Of a stretch of DNA of 64,000 nucleotides, positions 1-10,283 are shown in pieces. Numbering within the stretch: position 1 is the stretch's first letter; each line of letters starts with the position of its first letter. The position numbers and the translations under genes were made by a program. Source of the stretch: Paraburkholderia sp. IMGN_8 (GTDB lineage: Bacteria; Pseudomonadota; Gammaproteobacteria; Burkholderiales; Burkholderiaceae). The notes under the pieces were generated by a model that searched no databases, was not told the DNA's origin, and saw only the letters and a list, made by a program, of their open reading frames with translations. The stretch spans positions 1,178,001 through 1,242,000 of the forward strand of contig NZ_CP150901.1 of the NCBI RefSeq assembly GCF_038050405.1, in the 5' to 3' direction.

Positions 1-389
1 AAAGCATGGCGGCCCGGCTTGCGACGCTGCGCGCGTCCGATGAGGACATCGCGGTGCTGAGGCATATGTTCGACAATTTTCGCGACACGACGCCGGCCGA
101 GCACATCGAGGAGTATTCGGAAGCGAACATCGCGTTTCACCAGTCAATTGTCCAGCTGTCGCAATCGCAGATCCTCCTGGACACGATGAAGAACCTCTTC
201 GTGCATGTGCGCGCGATCCGGAAGATAACGATCGCGCAGAGTGACCGCGCGTTGCGCTCGATCGTCGATCACATGCGCATCATCGAAGCACTCGAGAAGC
301 GCGACACCGAGCTGGTCGAGCGGCTCGTGCGCCAGCACTCGCTCGATCTCGCGGCGTTCGTCGAAGCCAACTGCGACTTCCTCGACTGA
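1..389 (+). CDS. GntR-family regulator, FCD domain, C-terminal part (5' end outside window)
   Basis: The reading frame is open from the window edge and ends in TGA at 387-389, so only the last ~128 codons are visible. The residues are helical and include Asn/His-rich patches (ANIAFHQSIVQLS, IVDHMRIIEAL, RLVRQHSLDLAAF) typical of the FCD ligand-binding domain of FadR-subfamily GntR repressors, in which spaced Asp/His residues bind a metal and a small carboxylate. It reads toward the oxalate genes, 824 bp upstream of oxc. That makes it a candidate regulator of that operon by position only. The DNA-binding half cannot be seen. Confidence 0.8.
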   Translation, partial: SMAARLATLRASDEDIAVLRHMFDNFRDTTPAEHIEEYSEANIAFHQSIVQLSQSQILLDTMKNLFVHVRAIRKITIAQSDRALRSIVDHMRIIEALEKRDTELVERLVRQHSLDLAAFVEANCDFLD

Positions 390-975
390 CGACGCGATGT
401 CCTTTGGGTGCTGAATCAAGAGGGCAACCGGAGAGAGGGCGACCGGAGCACACCAACCCGAAGCACCGGAGCGGCGAAGCGCTGAAACGCCCGACGCGTT
501 GCAGCGCTTCTCCTTCTCGCCCTGCACCTTGTTCACAGGCGCCTACCGGGTGTCCCTCGCGCTTACCGGGTGCCCCTCATCGCACACGAACCATCGTGTC
601 GCCCAACGTGGCCAGTGAAGCGGCCACGTGAATACCCGCCGGTTTCATTGCGTCGAACTTTGCGGTCGCCGAGCCTGCGCGGCCGCGAGATGATCGCGCC
701 CGCGTGGTTCGCGCGTGCAGCTGCGCCGGGTTCGAGCGCCGACGCGCTTCTGGGTGTCTGGCAGCGCGTGATTTGAAATACGAAATATTACATTCCATTG
801 ACCGCTCGATTGGTACACCCATCGATGCGGGCCCGTCAGAATTCGACGCTCGAAGGCCAATTTCGGCGTTATCAAAGCTTTGTGCGCCGCAAATCGATTT
901 TCGTGGGTCGCCTTTGAATTCGGGCGTTTCACGTCCATCGCAGCGCAGCAATGACATCACGGCATCAAAATGCGC
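390..975. other. Non-coding stretch, nothing recognised
   Basis: This is the spacer between the GntR tail and the oxc leader. Short overlapping frames on both strands lack codon bias or a ribosome binding site and match no family I recognise. The AT-rich patch near 776-800 could hold regulatory sites, but I see no convincing motif. Confidence 0.4.
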
Positions 976-1004
976 TTGAACAAATACTGTGTGTGGAATA
1001 TTGT
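976..1004 (+). promoter_or_regulatory. Candidate sigma70 promoter for the oxc operon
   Basis: TTGAAC at 976-981 and TATTGT at 999-1004 are separated by 17 bp, each matching four of six consensus bases. The TTGTATATCA directly over and after the -10 resembles FCD-GntR half-sites (TTGTAT). The implied leader to the oxc ATG is about 200 nt. This is a motif reading only. Confidence 0.35.
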
Positions 1005-1021
1005 ATATCACGATGCACGCC

Positions 1022-1190
1022 ACGACCCGTTGAGGAGAGACGCCATGCCAGAGCCCGGGGACATCCTGCCGCAGAGCACCTCATCGACCGCAATGACGGC
1101 CGGGTTGATGAAGGCTTGCACATCCTCCGCGTCCTCCACCTGCAGGTTGCCGTAACGACGGCCCGCCGCGCAGCACAAGTTCAATAGAAG
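1022..1190 (-). pseudogene. Possible coding remnant, family unknown
   Basis: On the minus strand a frame with strong GC3 bias reads [18 protein letters not shown] then INPAVIAVDEVLCGRM, and stops near 1022. It has no start codon with a ribosome binding site. It sits in the oxc leader region in the opposite direction, so it looks like the eroded end of a lost gene rather than a working one. I do not recognise the family. Chance coding-like composition in GC-rich DNA is the alternative. Confidence 0.25.
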
Positions 1191-1213
1191 GCAAGACAGC
1201 GAGACATCTCAAC

Positions 1214-2926
1214 ATGACAAACGACGCACAAGCTACCGAGACGACCGACGGATTCCACATCGTCATCGATGCGCTGAAACTGAACGACATCCACACCATC
1301 TTCGGACTGGTCGGTATCCCGATCACCGACCTGGCGCGGCTTGCGCAGGCGGAAGGGATGCGTTTCATCGGCTTCCGTCACGAACAGCACGCGGGCAATG
1401 CGGCGGCCATTGCCGGTTTCATGACGCAGAAACCGGGCATCTGCCTGACGGTGTCGGCGCCGGGCTTTCTGAACGGCCTGACGGCGCTCGCCAACGCGAC
1501 CACCAACTGCTTTCCGATGATCCTGATCAGCGGCTCGAGCGAGCGCGAAATCGTCGATCTGCAGCAGGGCGACTACGAAGAAATGGACCAGTTGAATGCG
1601 GCCAGGCCGTACGCGAAGGCCGCGTATCGCGTGCTGCATGCGGAAGACATCGGCATCGGCGTGGCGCGTGCGATTCGTGCCGCGGTGTCGGGCCGCCCGG
1701 GTGGCGTGTATCTGGACTTGCCGGCCAGGCTGCTCGCGCAAACGCTGGATGCCGTGAAGGCGCAGCAGTCGCTGGTGCGCGTGGTCGACGCCGCGCCGCG
1801 TCAGTTGCCGGCGCCGGAATCGGTCAAGCGTGCGATCGATGTGCTGAAGAGCGCCAGGCGTCCGCTGATCCTGCTCGGCAAGGGGGCGGCGTACGCGCAG
1901 GCTGACGCGGAGATCCGCGCGTTTGTCGAACAAAGCGGCATTCCGTATCTGCCGATGTCGATGGCCAAGGGCCTGCTGCCCGATACGCACGAGCAATCGG
2001 CGTCGGCGGCGCGCTCGTTCGTGCTGCAGGAAGCCGATGTCGTCGTGCTGATCGGCGCGCGGCTGAACTGGCTGCTGGCGCACGGCAAGGGCAAAACGTG
2101 GGGCGCGGAGCCGAAGAAGTTCGTCCAGGTCGATATTTCGCCGACCGAAATCGACAGCAACGTCGCGATTGCCGCGCCGGTGATCGGCGATATCGGCTCG
2201 TGCGTGGCGGCGCTGCGCGCAGGCCTCGATGCGGGCTTCGCGAAGCCGGGCGCCGAGTGGACCGGCGCGATCGCCGAGCGCAAGAACAGGAATCTCGCCA
2301 AGATGGCCGCGACGCTCGAGAAGAACCCGTCGCCGATGAATTTCCACAGCGCGTTGCGCGCGATCCGCGATGTGCTGAAGACGCGCCCGGACATCAACGT
2401 CGTCAACGAAGGCGCGAACACGCTCGACTACGCGCGCAGCATCATCGACATGTACGAGCCGCGCAAACGCTTCGATTCGGGCACGTGGGGAATCATGGGC
2501 ATCGGCATGGGCTTCGCGATCGGCGCGGCGGTGACGAGCGGCAAACCGGTTGTCGCGATCGAAGGCGACAGCGCGTTCGGATTCAGCGGCATGGAACTCG
2601 AAACCATCTGCCGTTACGACCTGCCGGTTTGCACGATCGTATTCAACAACAACGGCGTGTATCGCGGCACCGACGTGAACCCGACGGGCGGCAAGGACGT
2701 CGCGCCGACCGTGTTCGTGAAGGGGGCGCGCTACGACAGGATGATCGAGGCCTTCGGCGGGGTCGGCTACAACGCGACCACAGCGGAAGAACTGACGAAG
2801 GCGCTCGTCGAAGCGATCGCATCGGGCAAGCCGACCTTGATCAACGCCGTCATCGATGAAGCGGCGGGCACCGAAAGCGGCCGCCTGACCAATCTGAACC
2901 CGCAAAGCGCGGCGATGAAAAAGTAA
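1214..2926 (+). CDS. oxc: Oxalyl-CoA decarboxylase
   Basis: This 570-residue ThDP enzyme decarboxylates oxalyl-CoA to formyl-CoA and CO2 in the cytoplasm. The N-terminal Pyr domain carries [12 protein letters not shown] with the cofactor-activating glutamate at residue 57, equivalent to Glu56 of the Oxalobacter enzyme. The C-terminal PP domain has the ThDP-magnesium motif GDSAFGFS (about 451-458) ending in FNNNG. The stretch [18 protein letters not shown] is diagnostic for Oxc among ThDP decarboxylases. Length is normal for the family. The ATG at 1214 has only a weak upstream purine run (AAGGCAAG, 1188-1195). It is the first gene of a tandem run with frc 26 bp downstream, which supplies its substrate. 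Confidence 0.97.
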   Translation: MTNDAQATETTDGFHIVIDALKLNDIHTIFGLVGIPITDLARLAQAEGMRFIGFRHEQHAGNAAAIAGFMTQKPGICLTVSAPGFLNGLTALANATTNCFPMILISGSSEREIVDLQQGDYEEMDQLNAARPYAKAAYRVLHAEDIGIGVARAIRAAVSGRPGGVYLDLPARLLAQTLDAVKAQQSLVRVVDAAPRQLPAPESVKRAIDVLKSARRPLILLGKGAAYAQADAEIRAFVEQSGIPYLPMSMAKGLLPDTHEQSASAARSFVLQEADVVVLIGARLNWLLAHGKGKTWGAEPKKFVQVDISPTEIDSNVAIAAPVIGDIGSCVAALRAGLDAGFAKPGAEWTGAIAERKNRNLAKMAATLEKNPSPMNFHSALRAIRDVLKTRPDINVVNEGANTLDYARSIIDMYEPRKRFDSGTWGIMGIGMGFAIGAAVTSGKPVVAIEGDSAFGFSGMELETICRYDLPVCTIVFNNNGVYRGTDVNPTGGKDVAPTVFVKGARYDRMIEAFGGVGYNATTAEELTKALVEAIASGKPTLINAVIDEAAGTESGRLTNLNPQSAAMKK

Positions 2927-2952
2927 TCCAGGGCAACCACGGAGATATCAAA

Positions 2953-4203
2953 GTGACCAAACCTCTCGAAGGCATCAAGATCATCGACTTCACCCACGTT
3001 CAGGCCGGCCCCGCGTGCACCCAGTTGCTCGCCTGGTTCGGCGCCGACGTGATCAAGGTTGAAAGACCGGGTTCGGGCGACGTCACGCGCAACCAGCTGC
3101 GCGACATCCCCGACGCCGACGCGCTGTACTTCACGATGCTCAACAGCAACAAGAAGTCGCTGACGTTGGATACGAAAAAGCCCGAAGGCAAGGAAGTACT
3201 CGAAAAGCTGATTCGCGAATCGGACGTGCTGGTCGAAAATTTCGGTCCGGGCGCGTTGGACCGGATGGGCTTTTCGTGGGAGCGCCTGAACGAACTCAAT
3301 CCGAAGATGATCGTCGCTTCGGTGAAGGGCTTCAGCGACGGCCATCACTACGACGACCTGAAGGTCTACGAAAACGTCGCGCAATGCGCCGGCGGCGCGG
3401 CGTCCACCACCGGCTTCTGGGACGGTCCGCCGACCATCAGCGCCGCGGCGCTCGGCGACAGCAACACCGGCATGCATCTGGCGATCGGCATTCTGACGGC
3501 GCTGCTCGGGCGCGACAAAACCGGCAAGGGCCAGAAGGTCGCGGTGTCGATGCAGGACAGCGTGCTGAACCTGTGCCGCGTGAAGCTGCGGGACCAGCAG
3601 CGGCTGGAGCGCGTGGGTTATCTCGAGGAATATCCGCAATATCCGCACGGCGAATTCAGCGATGTGGTGCCGCGCGGCGGCAATGCGGGCGGCGGCGGTC
3701 AGCCGGGCTGGGTGCTCAAGTGCAAGGGCTGGGAAACGGATCCGAACGCCTATATCTACTTCACGATCCAGGGCCACGCGTGGGAGCCGATCTGCAAGGC
3801 ACTCGGCAAACCCGAGTGGATCGACGACCCGGCTTACAAGACCGCTGAAGCACGTCAACCGCATATCTTCGAGATCTTTGCGACCATCGAGGAATGGCTC
3901 GCCGACAAGACCAAATTCGAAGCGGTCGACATCCTGCGCAAGTTCGACATTCCATGCGCGCCGGTGCTGACAATGAAGGAACTGGCCAACGATCCGTCAT
4001 TGCGCGCGAGCGGCACGATCGTCGAAGTGCCGCACAAGAAACGCGGCACGTATCTGACGGTCGGCAGCCCGATCAAGTTCTCGGATCTGAAGCCGGAAGT
4101 CACCGCGTCGCCGCTGCTCGGCGAACACACGGACGAAGTGCTGGCGAGCCTTGGCTACAGCCAGCAGGAAATCTTCAACCTGCGCGAAGTCAAGGCTGTT
4201 TGA
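2953..4203 (+). CDS. frc: Formyl-CoA:oxalate CoA-transferase (copy 1)
   Basis: This class III CoA-transferase of 416 aa moves CoA from formyl-CoA to oxalate, giving oxalyl-CoA for Oxc. The start is a GTG, chosen because GGAG at 2941-2944 sits 8 bp before it. The catalytic aspartate is D169 in LGDSNTG, the same number as in the Oxalobacter enzyme. The mobile glycine loop is GGGGQ at residues 246-250 in [12 protein letters not shown]. The CoA-binding N-terminus has [12 protein letters not shown]. The gene follows oxc directly and is surely co-transcribed. The loop is spelled as in E. coli YfdW, whereas the second copy downstream differs there. Confidence 0.97.
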   Translation: MTKPLEGIKIIDFTHVQAGPACTQLLAWFGADVIKVERPGSGDVTRNQLRDIPDADALYFTMLNSNKKSLTLDTKKPEGKEVLEKLIRESDVLVENFGPGALDRMGFSWERLNELNPKMIVASVKGFSDGHHYDDLKVYENVAQCAGGAASTTGFWDGPPTISAAALGDSNTGMHLAIGILTALLGRDKTGKGQKVAVSMQDSVLNLCRVKLRDQQRLERVGYLEEYPQYPHGEFSDVVPRGGNAGGGGQPGWVLKCKGWETDPNAYIYFTIQGHAWEPICKALGKPEWIDDPAYKTAEARQPHIFEIFATIEEWLADKTKFEAVDILRKFDIPCAPVLTMKELANDPSLRASGTIVEVPHKKRGTYLTVGSPIKFSDLKPEVTASPLLGEHTDEVLASLGYSQQEIFNLREVKAV

Positions 4204-4324
4204 CGGCGCAAGCAGGTAGAACTCGACGTATCTGAAGTTTCATTTTCGGAGCCTGCATGTACGGCGCCCCGAGCGGGCGCCATACCGACTTGAATAGCCG
4301 CTTTTCCAAATCCGGACAGCCTCC

Positions 4325-4756
4325 ATGCAAACAGTCATCGACCTCGAGCAACTGGTCGCAGCAATTGGCGATGCGATCATCATTTCAGATGCCAAAGGAA
4401 GCATCACACTGTGGAACCCTGCTGCCGAGCGCATGTTTGGTTTCACGCAAAGCGAGGCCTTGGGGCAGTCGCTGGACCTGATCATTCCGCAACGTTTGCG
4501 CGAACGTCACTGGGACGGCTATCACAAGACCATGGCAACCGGGCAAACCCGCTATGGCCACGACGTATTGCGGGTGCCCGCCGTGCATAAAGATGGTCGC
4601 GCCATGTCGATTGCATTTACGGTGGCCTTGCTGCATTCCCCGCAACATGAACTGACGGGGATTGTCGCCGTGATTCGCGACGAAACCAGCCGTTTCCAGG
4701 AGGAGCGCAATCTGCGCAAACGCCTGGCCGAACTGGAAGCCCAAGCGGGAGCGTAA
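4325..4756 (+). CDS. Stand-alone PAS-domain protein in the oxalate operon
   Basis: This 143-aa protein is almost entirely one PAS domain (about residues 5-125): AIIISDAKGSITLWNPAAE, then FGFTQSEALGQSLDLIIP, and a C-terminal IVAVIRDETSRFQEE followed by a short helix rich in Glu, Leu and Arg. There is no kinase, cyclase or DNA-binding output domain and no membrane segment, so it is a soluble sensor that must act through a partner. It lies between frc copy 1 (122 bp upstream) and a small unknown gene. No clear Shine-Dalgarno precedes the ATG. A sensing role in oxalate metabolism is an inference from position; the ligand is unknown. Confidence 0.85.
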   Translation: MQTVIDLEQLVAAIGDAIIISDAKGSITLWNPAAERMFGFTQSEALGQSLDLIIPQRLRERHWDGYHKTMATGQTRYGHDVLRVPAVHKDGRAMSIAFTVALLHSPQHELTGIVAVIRDETSRFQEERNLRKRLAELEAQAGA

Positions 4757-4819
4757 CGCAGCGCCAGCCGCGTCGATCCGGTTGACTTTCTCTCGTGACG
4801 ATCTATCAGGAAGCATCCG

Positions 4820-5056
4820 ATGCACGTCGAAGTACTGGGACAATACCGGCTCGAGTTGTCCGCGAGGCAGTGGATCCACAACGGCGGCTGGACCGCCTAC
4901 GTGGCGATTCGCACGGCCGAAGAAAATCATCCGGCACAACCCGATCTCCTGCCGTACCAGCGGGTCGTCGACGAGGCTGTCTTTGAAAGCGAGGAAGCCG
5001 CCATCGCCGGCGCGCGTCGCGTGGCGCTGGCGCTGCTCAGTCCGGCAACCCGGTAG
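4820..5056 (+). CDS. Small hypothetical protein (78 aa)
   Basis: A 78-residue soluble protein begins at an ATG with AGGAAG (4808-4813) six bases upstream and has clear coding bias. The sequence has a beta-like N-terminus (MHVEVLGQYRLELSARQW) and a helical C-terminus (VFESEEAAIAGARRVALAL). I do not recognise a family, and there is no Cys pair, signal peptide or membrane segment. It sits between the PAS gene and frc copy 2 in the same direction with short spacers, so it is probably part of the oxalate operon. Confidence 0.7.
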   Translation: MHVEVLGQYRLELSARQWIHNGGWTAYVAIRTAEENHPAQPDLLPYQRVVDEAVFESEEAAIAGARRVALALLSPATR

Positions 5057-5101
5057 CCCGGGCGTGCAGGGCGGGTACAGATCAATTTAGGGGAACGCGA
5101 G

Positions 5102-6349
5102 ATGGGCAAAGCATTGGAGGATGTGAGAATCCTCGACTTCACGCACGTGCAATCGGGGCCGACGTGCACCCAGTTGCTGGCGTGGTTCGGCGCGGATGTG
5201 ATCAAGGTGGAGCGCGCCGGCGCGGGCGACGTCACGCGCGAGCAACTGAGGGATATCCCCGAGGCGGACAGCCTGTACTTCACGATGCTCAACCACAACA
5301 AGCGTTCGGTCACGATCGACACGAAGAACCCCGAGGGCAAGCAGGTGCTCGAAGCGTTGATCCAGAAGTGCGACGTGCTGGTGGAGAACTTCGCGCCGGG
5401 CGCGCTCGACCGGATGGGCTTCACGTGGGAGCGCATCCAGGCGCTCAATCCGCGCATGATCGTGGCGTCGGTCAAGGGGTTCGGCCCAGGGCCTTATGAA
5501 GACTGCAAGGTCTACGAGAACGTCGCGCAATGCGTGGGCGGCGCGGCCTCGACCACCGGCTTCGACGACGGTCCGCCGGTTGTCACCGGCGCCCAGATCG
5601 GCGACAGCGGCACCGGGCTGCATCTTGCGCTTGGCATTGTCACCGCGCTGTATCAGCGAAAAACGACAGGGCGTGGTCAACACGTGCTCGCCGCGATGCA
5701 GGACGGCGTGCTCAATCTGTGCCGCGTGAAACTGCGCGACCAGCAGCGCCTCGAGCGCACCGGCGCGATGCGCGAATATCCGCAACATCCGAACGGCACC
5801 TTCGGCGAAGCGGTACCGCGCGCGGGTAACGCGTCGGGCGGTGGTCAGCCGGGCTGGATTCTGAAGTGCAAGGGCTGGGAAACGGACCCGAACGCGTACA
5901 TCTACTTCATCACCCAGGCGCCGGTGTGGGCAAAGATCTGCAACGTGATCGGCAAGGAGGAATGGGCCACCGATCCGAACTACGCGACGCCCGCCGCGCG
6001 CCTGCCGCATCTGAAGGAGATCTTCGCCGAGATCGAGCGCTGGACGATGACGAAGACGAAGTTCGAGGCGATGGAAATCCTCAACAGGTATGACATTCCG
6101 TGCGGCCCGATCCTGTCGATGAAGGAGATCGCCGAGGAGCCGTCGCTGCGTAAGACCGGCACGATCGTCGAGGTCGATCATCCGGTGCGCGGCAAGTATC
6201 TGACGGTCGGCAATCCGATCAAGCTGTCGGACAGTCCGACCGAGGTCACGCGCTCGCCGCTGCTGGGCGAACACACCGACGAGGTGATGGCCGAACTCGG
6301 TTACCACCCGGATCAGATCGCGCATTTACGTGCGGTCGGCGCGATATGA
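5102..6349 (+). CDS. frc: Formyl-CoA:oxalate CoA-transferase paralogue (copy 2)
   Basis: This 415-aa class III CoA-transferase is closely similar along its whole length to the product of the frc gene 2 kb upstream. The catalytic aspartate is kept (D168 in IGDSGTG), as are [12 protein letters not shown] and the C-terminal [11 protein letters not shown]. The glycine loop reads SGGGQ (245-249) instead of GGGGQ, and many surface residues differ, so this is an old duplication and not a recent copy. It may differ in acyl-CoA donor, for example accepting succinyl-CoA or another CoA ester, but the sequence alone cannot tell. A GGGGA ribosome binding site precedes the ATG. Confidence 0.95.
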   Translation: MGKALEDVRILDFTHVQSGPTCTQLLAWFGADVIKVERAGAGDVTREQLRDIPEADSLYFTMLNHNKRSVTIDTKNPEGKQVLEALIQKCDVLVENFAPGALDRMGFTWERIQALNPRMIVASVKGFGPGPYEDCKVYENVAQCVGGAASTTGFDDGPPVVTGAQIGDSGTGLHLALGIVTALYQRKTTGRGQHVLAAMQDGVLNLCRVKLRDQQRLERTGAMREYPQHPNGTFGEAVPRAGNASGGGQPGWILKCKGWETDPNAYIYFITQAPVWAKICNVIGKEEWATDPNYATPAARLPHLKEIFAEIERWTMTKTKFEAMEILNRYDIPCGPILSMKEIAEEPSLRKTGTIVEVDHPVRGKYLTVGNPIKLSDSPTEVTRSPLLGEHTDEVMAELGYHPDQIAHLRAVGAI

Positions 6350-6467
6350 GCGCGTAAGCCAACCGTCGGCACGCGTTTGACGCGCCGCACGCCGTACAAG
6401 ACATCGCCGCGCGACCGGTCTGATCGGTCGCGTGATTGCAGCAAAAAAAATCGAAGGAGACATTCCC

Positions 6468-7247
6468 ATGAAATCGTGGATACGTTTTCGGCTCGCCGAT
6501 GGCCATACTGGCTTCGGCGTGCTGGAAGACCATCGCGTCACTGAATACGAAGGCGACATGTTCGGCGACGCGGTCCCAAGCGCCAACGTACTGAGCTTCG
6601 ATGACGTGACGCTGCTCAATCCGTGTGTTCCTACGAAGGTGGTCGCGTTGTGGAACAACTTCCGCGCGCTGTCGGAGAAGCTCGGCAAGGCCGCGCCTTC
6701 CCATCCGCTATTTCTGATCAAGCCCTCCACCTCCGTAATCGGCCCGGGCGAACCCATCCAGCGGCCACAAGCCTACGGCGGCAAGATCGCGTACGAAGGG
6801 GAACTCGCGATCGTGATCGGCAAGCGCTGCCGCAACGTCCCGGTAGACGAGGCGAACGATTACATTTTCGGTTACACGTGCATCAACGACGTGACCGCGG
6901 CCGAACTCCTGAACGAAGACCCCAACTTTGCGCAATGGTGCCGCTCGAAGGGCTTCGATACGTTTAGCTGCATCGGTCCTGCGATCCAGCGGGATTTCGA
7001 CTGGCGTAAAGCACACGTCGTGACGCGGCTCGACGACGTCGAGCGGCAGAACTATCCGCTGTCGGACATGATCTTCTCGCCCGCCGAACAGGTCAGCCTG
7101 ATCTCGCACGATATGACGCTGTTGCCCGGCGACGTCATTGCTATCGGCACATCGATTGGCATCGGCTCGATCAAGGACGGCTCGACGGTCGAGGTGTCGA
7201 TCGAAGGGATCGGCGTGCTGTCGAACACGCTGTCATCAGGGGCCTGA
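6468..7247 (+). CDS. Fumarylacetoacetate hydrolase (FAH) family protein
   Basis: A 259-aa FAH-fold enzyme; family members hydrolyse, isomerise or decarboxylate 2-oxo acids with a divalent metal. The ATG at 6468 was chosen because AAGGAG (6454-6459) precedes it by 8 bp; an upstream in-frame GTG at 6432 has none. Metal ligands are visible as the E-x-E in [12 protein letters not shown] and the aspartate in INDVTAAE. The C-terminus has the usual [12 protein letters not shown]. It lies between frc copy 2 and pntA, only 1 bp before the pntA start. Its substrate is unknown; a C2-C4 oxo acid linked to oxalate or glyoxylate use would fit but is inferred. Confidence 0.85.
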   Translation: MKSWIRFRLADGHTGFGVLEDHRVTEYEGDMFGDAVPSANVLSFDDVTLLNPCVPTKVVALWNNFRALSEKLGKAAPSHPLFLIKPSTSVIGPGEPIQRPQAYGGKIAYEGELAIVIGKRCRNVPVDEANDYIFGYTCINDVTAAELLNEDPNFAQWCRSKGFDTFSCIGPAIQRDFDWRKAHVVTRLDDVERQNYPLSDMIFSPAEQVSLISHDMTLLPGDVIAIGTSIGIGSIKDGSTVEVSIEGIGVLSNTLSSGA

Positions 7248-7248
7248 C

Positions 7249-8832
7249 ATGGCGATGACGATTGCAGTGCCGCGCGAAGTCCGCGCGGGCGAACGCCGCG
7301 TCGCGGCGACGCCCGAAACCGTCGGCCAGTTGCTGAAGCTCGGCTTCGCGGTGAACGTCGAAGCGGGCGCGGGCCTTAGGGCATCATTCGACGATGACGC
7401 GTATCGCGCGGCCGGCGCGCAGGTGGTCAGCGACACCCGTGCGTTGTGGACCGATGCCGATATCGTGATCAAGGTGCGCGCGCCCGAACTGAATCCGGAG
7501 CTCGGGCTGGATGAAGCGACCTTGCTGAAAAAAGGCGCGACGCTGATCAGCTTCATCTGGCCCGCGCAGAACCCGGCGCTGCTCGCGCAGCTCGCCGACG
7601 GCGGCACGAGCGTGCTGGCGATGGACTGTGTGCCGCGCATTTCGCGCGCGCAGAAGCTCGATGCGCTTAGCTCGATGGCGAACATGGCCGGTTACCGCGC
7701 GGTGATCGAAGCCGCGCAGCATTTCGGGCGCGTCTTCACCGGACAGATCACCGCTGCGGGCAAGATGCCGCCCGCAAAAGTGATGGTGATCGGCGCGGGT
7801 GTCGCCGGGCTCGCTGCAATCGGTGCGGCGCGCGGCTTGGGCGCGATCGTGCGTGCGTTCGACACACGTCCTGAAGTCGAGCAGCAGGTCGAAAGCATGG
7901 GCGCCGAGTTTCTCAAGCTCGATGTCGAAGAGGAAGGCAGCGGCTCCGGCGGTTACGCGAAGCAGATGAGCGCGAAGTTCATCGAAGCGGAGATGGCGCT
8001 GTTCGCCGCGCAGGCGAAGGACGTCGACATCATCATCACCACCGCGCTGATTCCGGGCAAGCCGGCTCCCAAGCTCATTACTGCGGCGATGGTCGAAGGC
8101 ATGCGGCCAGGCAGCGTGATCGTCGACATGGCCGCGGAGCAGGGCGGCAATTGCGAACTGACGCAGCCGGGCGAGGTGGTATCGGTCAAGGGCGTGACGA
8201 TCATCGGTTACACCGATTTGCCGAGCCGGATGGCGACGCAATCGAGTCAGCTCTACGGCACCAACATTCGCCATCTTTTGACCGATCTGACGCCGCAGAA
8301 GGATGGCGTGGCCCGCATCGAAATGGATGACGACGTGATGCGCGGCGCGACCGTCGTGTATCAAGGCGCTGTCAGCTGGCCGCCGCCCCCGCCGAAACAG
8401 GCCGCGATCGCCGCGCATCGCCCGCCGCCCGACAAGCCCGCGGCGAGCCCCGTCGATCCCGCGGAACAAGCGGCCGCTGCGGCTCGCTCGCGGTATACAT
8501 CGCTCGTCTTGCTAGCGGTCGCGGCGTTGGCGCTGCTGGCGCTCGGCGCGGTGGCACCGCCCGCGTTCGTCGCGCATCTGACGGTGTTCGTGCTGGCGGT
8601 ATTCGTCGGCTACCAGGTGGTCTGGAATGTGACGCCGGCGCTGCACACGCCGCTGATGAGCGTGACCAACGCGATCAGCGGAATCATCGTGATTGGCGCG
8701 CTGCTGCAACTCGGCACGCCGAATGTGCTGGTAACGGTGCTGGGCGGCGTCGCTTTGCTGGTTGCCACGATCAACATCGCGGGCGGGTTTCTCGTGACCC
8801 AACGCATGTTGAAGATGTTCCAGCGCAACTAA
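7249..8832 (+). CDS. pntA: NAD(P) transhydrogenase alpha subunit
   Basis: A 527-aa membrane enzyme subunit that passes hydride from NADH to NADP using the proton gradient. Residues 1 to about 375 form the NAD-binding dI domain ([39 protein letters not shown]). A proline-rich linker follows (WPPPPPKQ and further prolines), then four hydrophobic helices near the C-terminus. The single-chain architecture matches E. coli PntA and not the split PntAA/PntAB form. The ATG overlaps no upstream gene and begins 1 bp after the FAH stop; an in-frame ATG two codons later is equally possible. Placement inside an oxalate operon suggests it makes NADPH from formate-derived NADH. Confidence 0.95.
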   Translation: MAMTIAVPREVRAGERRVAATPETVGQLLKLGFAVNVEAGAGLRASFDDDAYRAAGAQVVSDTRALWTDADIVIKVRAPELNPELGLDEATLLKKGATLISFIWPAQNPALLAQLADGGTSVLAMDCVPRISRAQKLDALSSMANMAGYRAVIEAAQHFGRVFTGQITAAGKMPPAKVMVIGAGVAGLAAIGAARGLGAIVRAFDTRPEVEQQVESMGAEFLKLDVEEEGSGSGGYAKQMSAKFIEAEMALFAAQAKDVDIIITTALIPGKPAPKLITAAMVEGMRPGSVIVDMAAEQGGNCELTQPGEVVSVKGVTIIGYTDLPSRMATQSSQLYGTNIRHLLTDLTPQKDGVARIEMDDDVMRGATVVYQGAVSWPPPPPKQAAIAAHRPPPDKPAASPVDPAEQAAAAARSRYTSLVLLAVAALALLALGAVAPPAFVAHLTVFVLAVFVGYQVVWNVTPALHTPLMSVTNAISGIIVIGALLQLGTPNVLVTVLGGVALLVATINIAGGFLVTQRMLKMFQRN

Positions 8833-8841
8833 GGAGTGGTC

Positions 8842-10233
8842 ATGCTGAACGGAATCGGCAACATTGCGTATTTGGGCGCGAGCACGCTGTTTATCCTGAG
8901 TTTGCGCGGACTGAGTCATCCGACGAGCGCGCGCCGCGGCAATCTGTATGGCGTGGCGGGCATGCTGATCGCAGTCGTTGCGACGCTGATCATCGCACAG
9001 GGCGCGGGGATCGAAGTCGTATTGGCGGCGGCCGTGATCGGCGCAGCGGTCGGCGCACTGCTGGCGCGGCGTGTCGAGATGACCCAGATGCCGCAACTGG
9101 TCGCGATATTGCATAGCTTTGTCGGGCTGGCCGCGGTGCTGATCGGCTTTACCAACTATCTGATGCCGGCCGGCGAGTTCGGCGGCGCGGAGCGGGTGAT
9201 TCACCTGTCCGAGATTTATCTTGGCGTGTTTATCGGCACGATCACGTTCACCGGTTCGATCGTCGCGTTCCTGAAGCTGCAGGGCACGATCAGCGGCAAA
9301 CCACTCGTGCTACCGGGCCGGCATGGGCTGAACCTGCTCGCGCTGGTGCTGTGCGTCGCGATTGGCTACCGGTTCCTCACGGCGCCGTCGGGCGCAGACG
9401 GCATCGTCGCATTGCTCGTGATGATCGTGCTCGCCGCGGCGCTCGGCGTGCATCTGGTGATGGCCATCGGCGGCGCGGACATGCCGGTTGTCGTGTCGAT
9501 GCTGAACAGTTACTCAGGATGGGCCGCCGCGGCCACGGGCTTCATGCTGAGCAACGACTTGTTGATCACGACCGGCGCGCTGGTCGGCTCGAGCGGCGCG
9601 ATCCTTAGCTACATCATGTGCCGCGCGATGAACCGCAGTTTCATCTCGGTGATTCTCGGCGGCTTCGGCGCGGCGAGCGGCACGAGTTCGGCGGATATCG
9701 CGGGGGAGGTGGTGGCGACCAGCGTTGACGAAGTCAGCGCGATTTTGCGCGACGCGTCCGAGGTCATCATCGTGCCGGGCTACGGGATGGCCGTCGCGCA
9801 GGCACAGACGACCATCAGCGAAATCACGCGCAAGCTCGACGGTCTCGGTGTACGGGTGCGTTTCGGCATCCATCCGGTCGCCGGACGCTTGCCGGGCCAC
9901 ATGAACGTGCTGCTTGCCGAAGCGAAGGTGCCGTACGACATCGTGCTCGAAATGGATGAAATCAACGAAGATTTCAGCAACACGGATGTCGTCCTGGTGA
10001 TCGGCGCGAACGACATCGTGAATCCGGGTGCGCTCGAAGATCCGGGCAGTCCGATCGCGGGGATGCCGGTGCTCGAAGTGTGGAAGGCGCGCACGGTGGT
10101 CGTGTCGAAACGCAGCATGGCGACCGGCTATGCAGGCGTGGACAACCCGCTCTTCTACAAGGACAACACCCGGATGCTGTTCGGCGACGCGAAGGGCAGC
10201 GTCGACGCATTGCTGAGACAACTCGACGCTTGA
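8842..10233 (+). CDS. pntB: NAD(P) transhydrogenase beta subunit
   Basis: The 463-aa partner of PntA has about nine hydrophobic helices in the first 270 residues, followed by the NADP-binding dIII domain with [35 protein letters not shown] and [10 protein letters not shown]. The ATG at 8842 is preferred because AAGGAG at 8831-8836 lies 5 bp before it; the in-frame GTG at 8836 would overlap that site. It is spaced 9 bp from pntA, so the two are co-translated. It ends in [17 protein letters not shown], the typical family tail. Confidence 0.96.
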   Translation: MLNGIGNIAYLGASTLFILSLRGLSHPTSARRGNLYGVAGMLIAVVATLIIAQGAGIEVVLAAAVIGAAVGALLARRVEMTQMPQLVAILHSFVGLAAVLIGFTNYLMPAGEFGGAERVIHLSEIYLGVFIGTITFTGSIVAFLKLQGTISGKPLVLPGRHGLNLLALVLCVAIGYRFLTAPSGADGIVALLVMIVLAAALGVHLVMAIGGADMPVVVSMLNSYSGWAAAATGFMLSNDLLITTGALVGSSGAILSYIMCRAMNRSFISVILGGFGAASGTSSADIAGEVVATSVDEVSAILRDASEVIIVPGYGMAVAQAQTTISEITRKLDGLGVRVRFGIHPVAGRLPGHMNVLLAEAKVPYDIVLEMDEINEDFSNTDVVLVIGANDIVNPGALEDPGSPIAGMPVLEVWKARTVVVSKRSMATGYAGVDNPLFYKDNTRMLFGDAKGSVDALLRQLDA

Positions 10234-10283
10234 CCGGCTGTTGCCGCGCTCGCTCGCCCGTCACCTCACCTTACTGACCGATT

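Noticed and set aside
1181..2905. 574-codon open frame antisense to oxc
   Set aside because: It is rich in Arg, His and Asp with no recognisable fold and mirrors the codon bias of oxc, a common artefact in GC-rich DNA.
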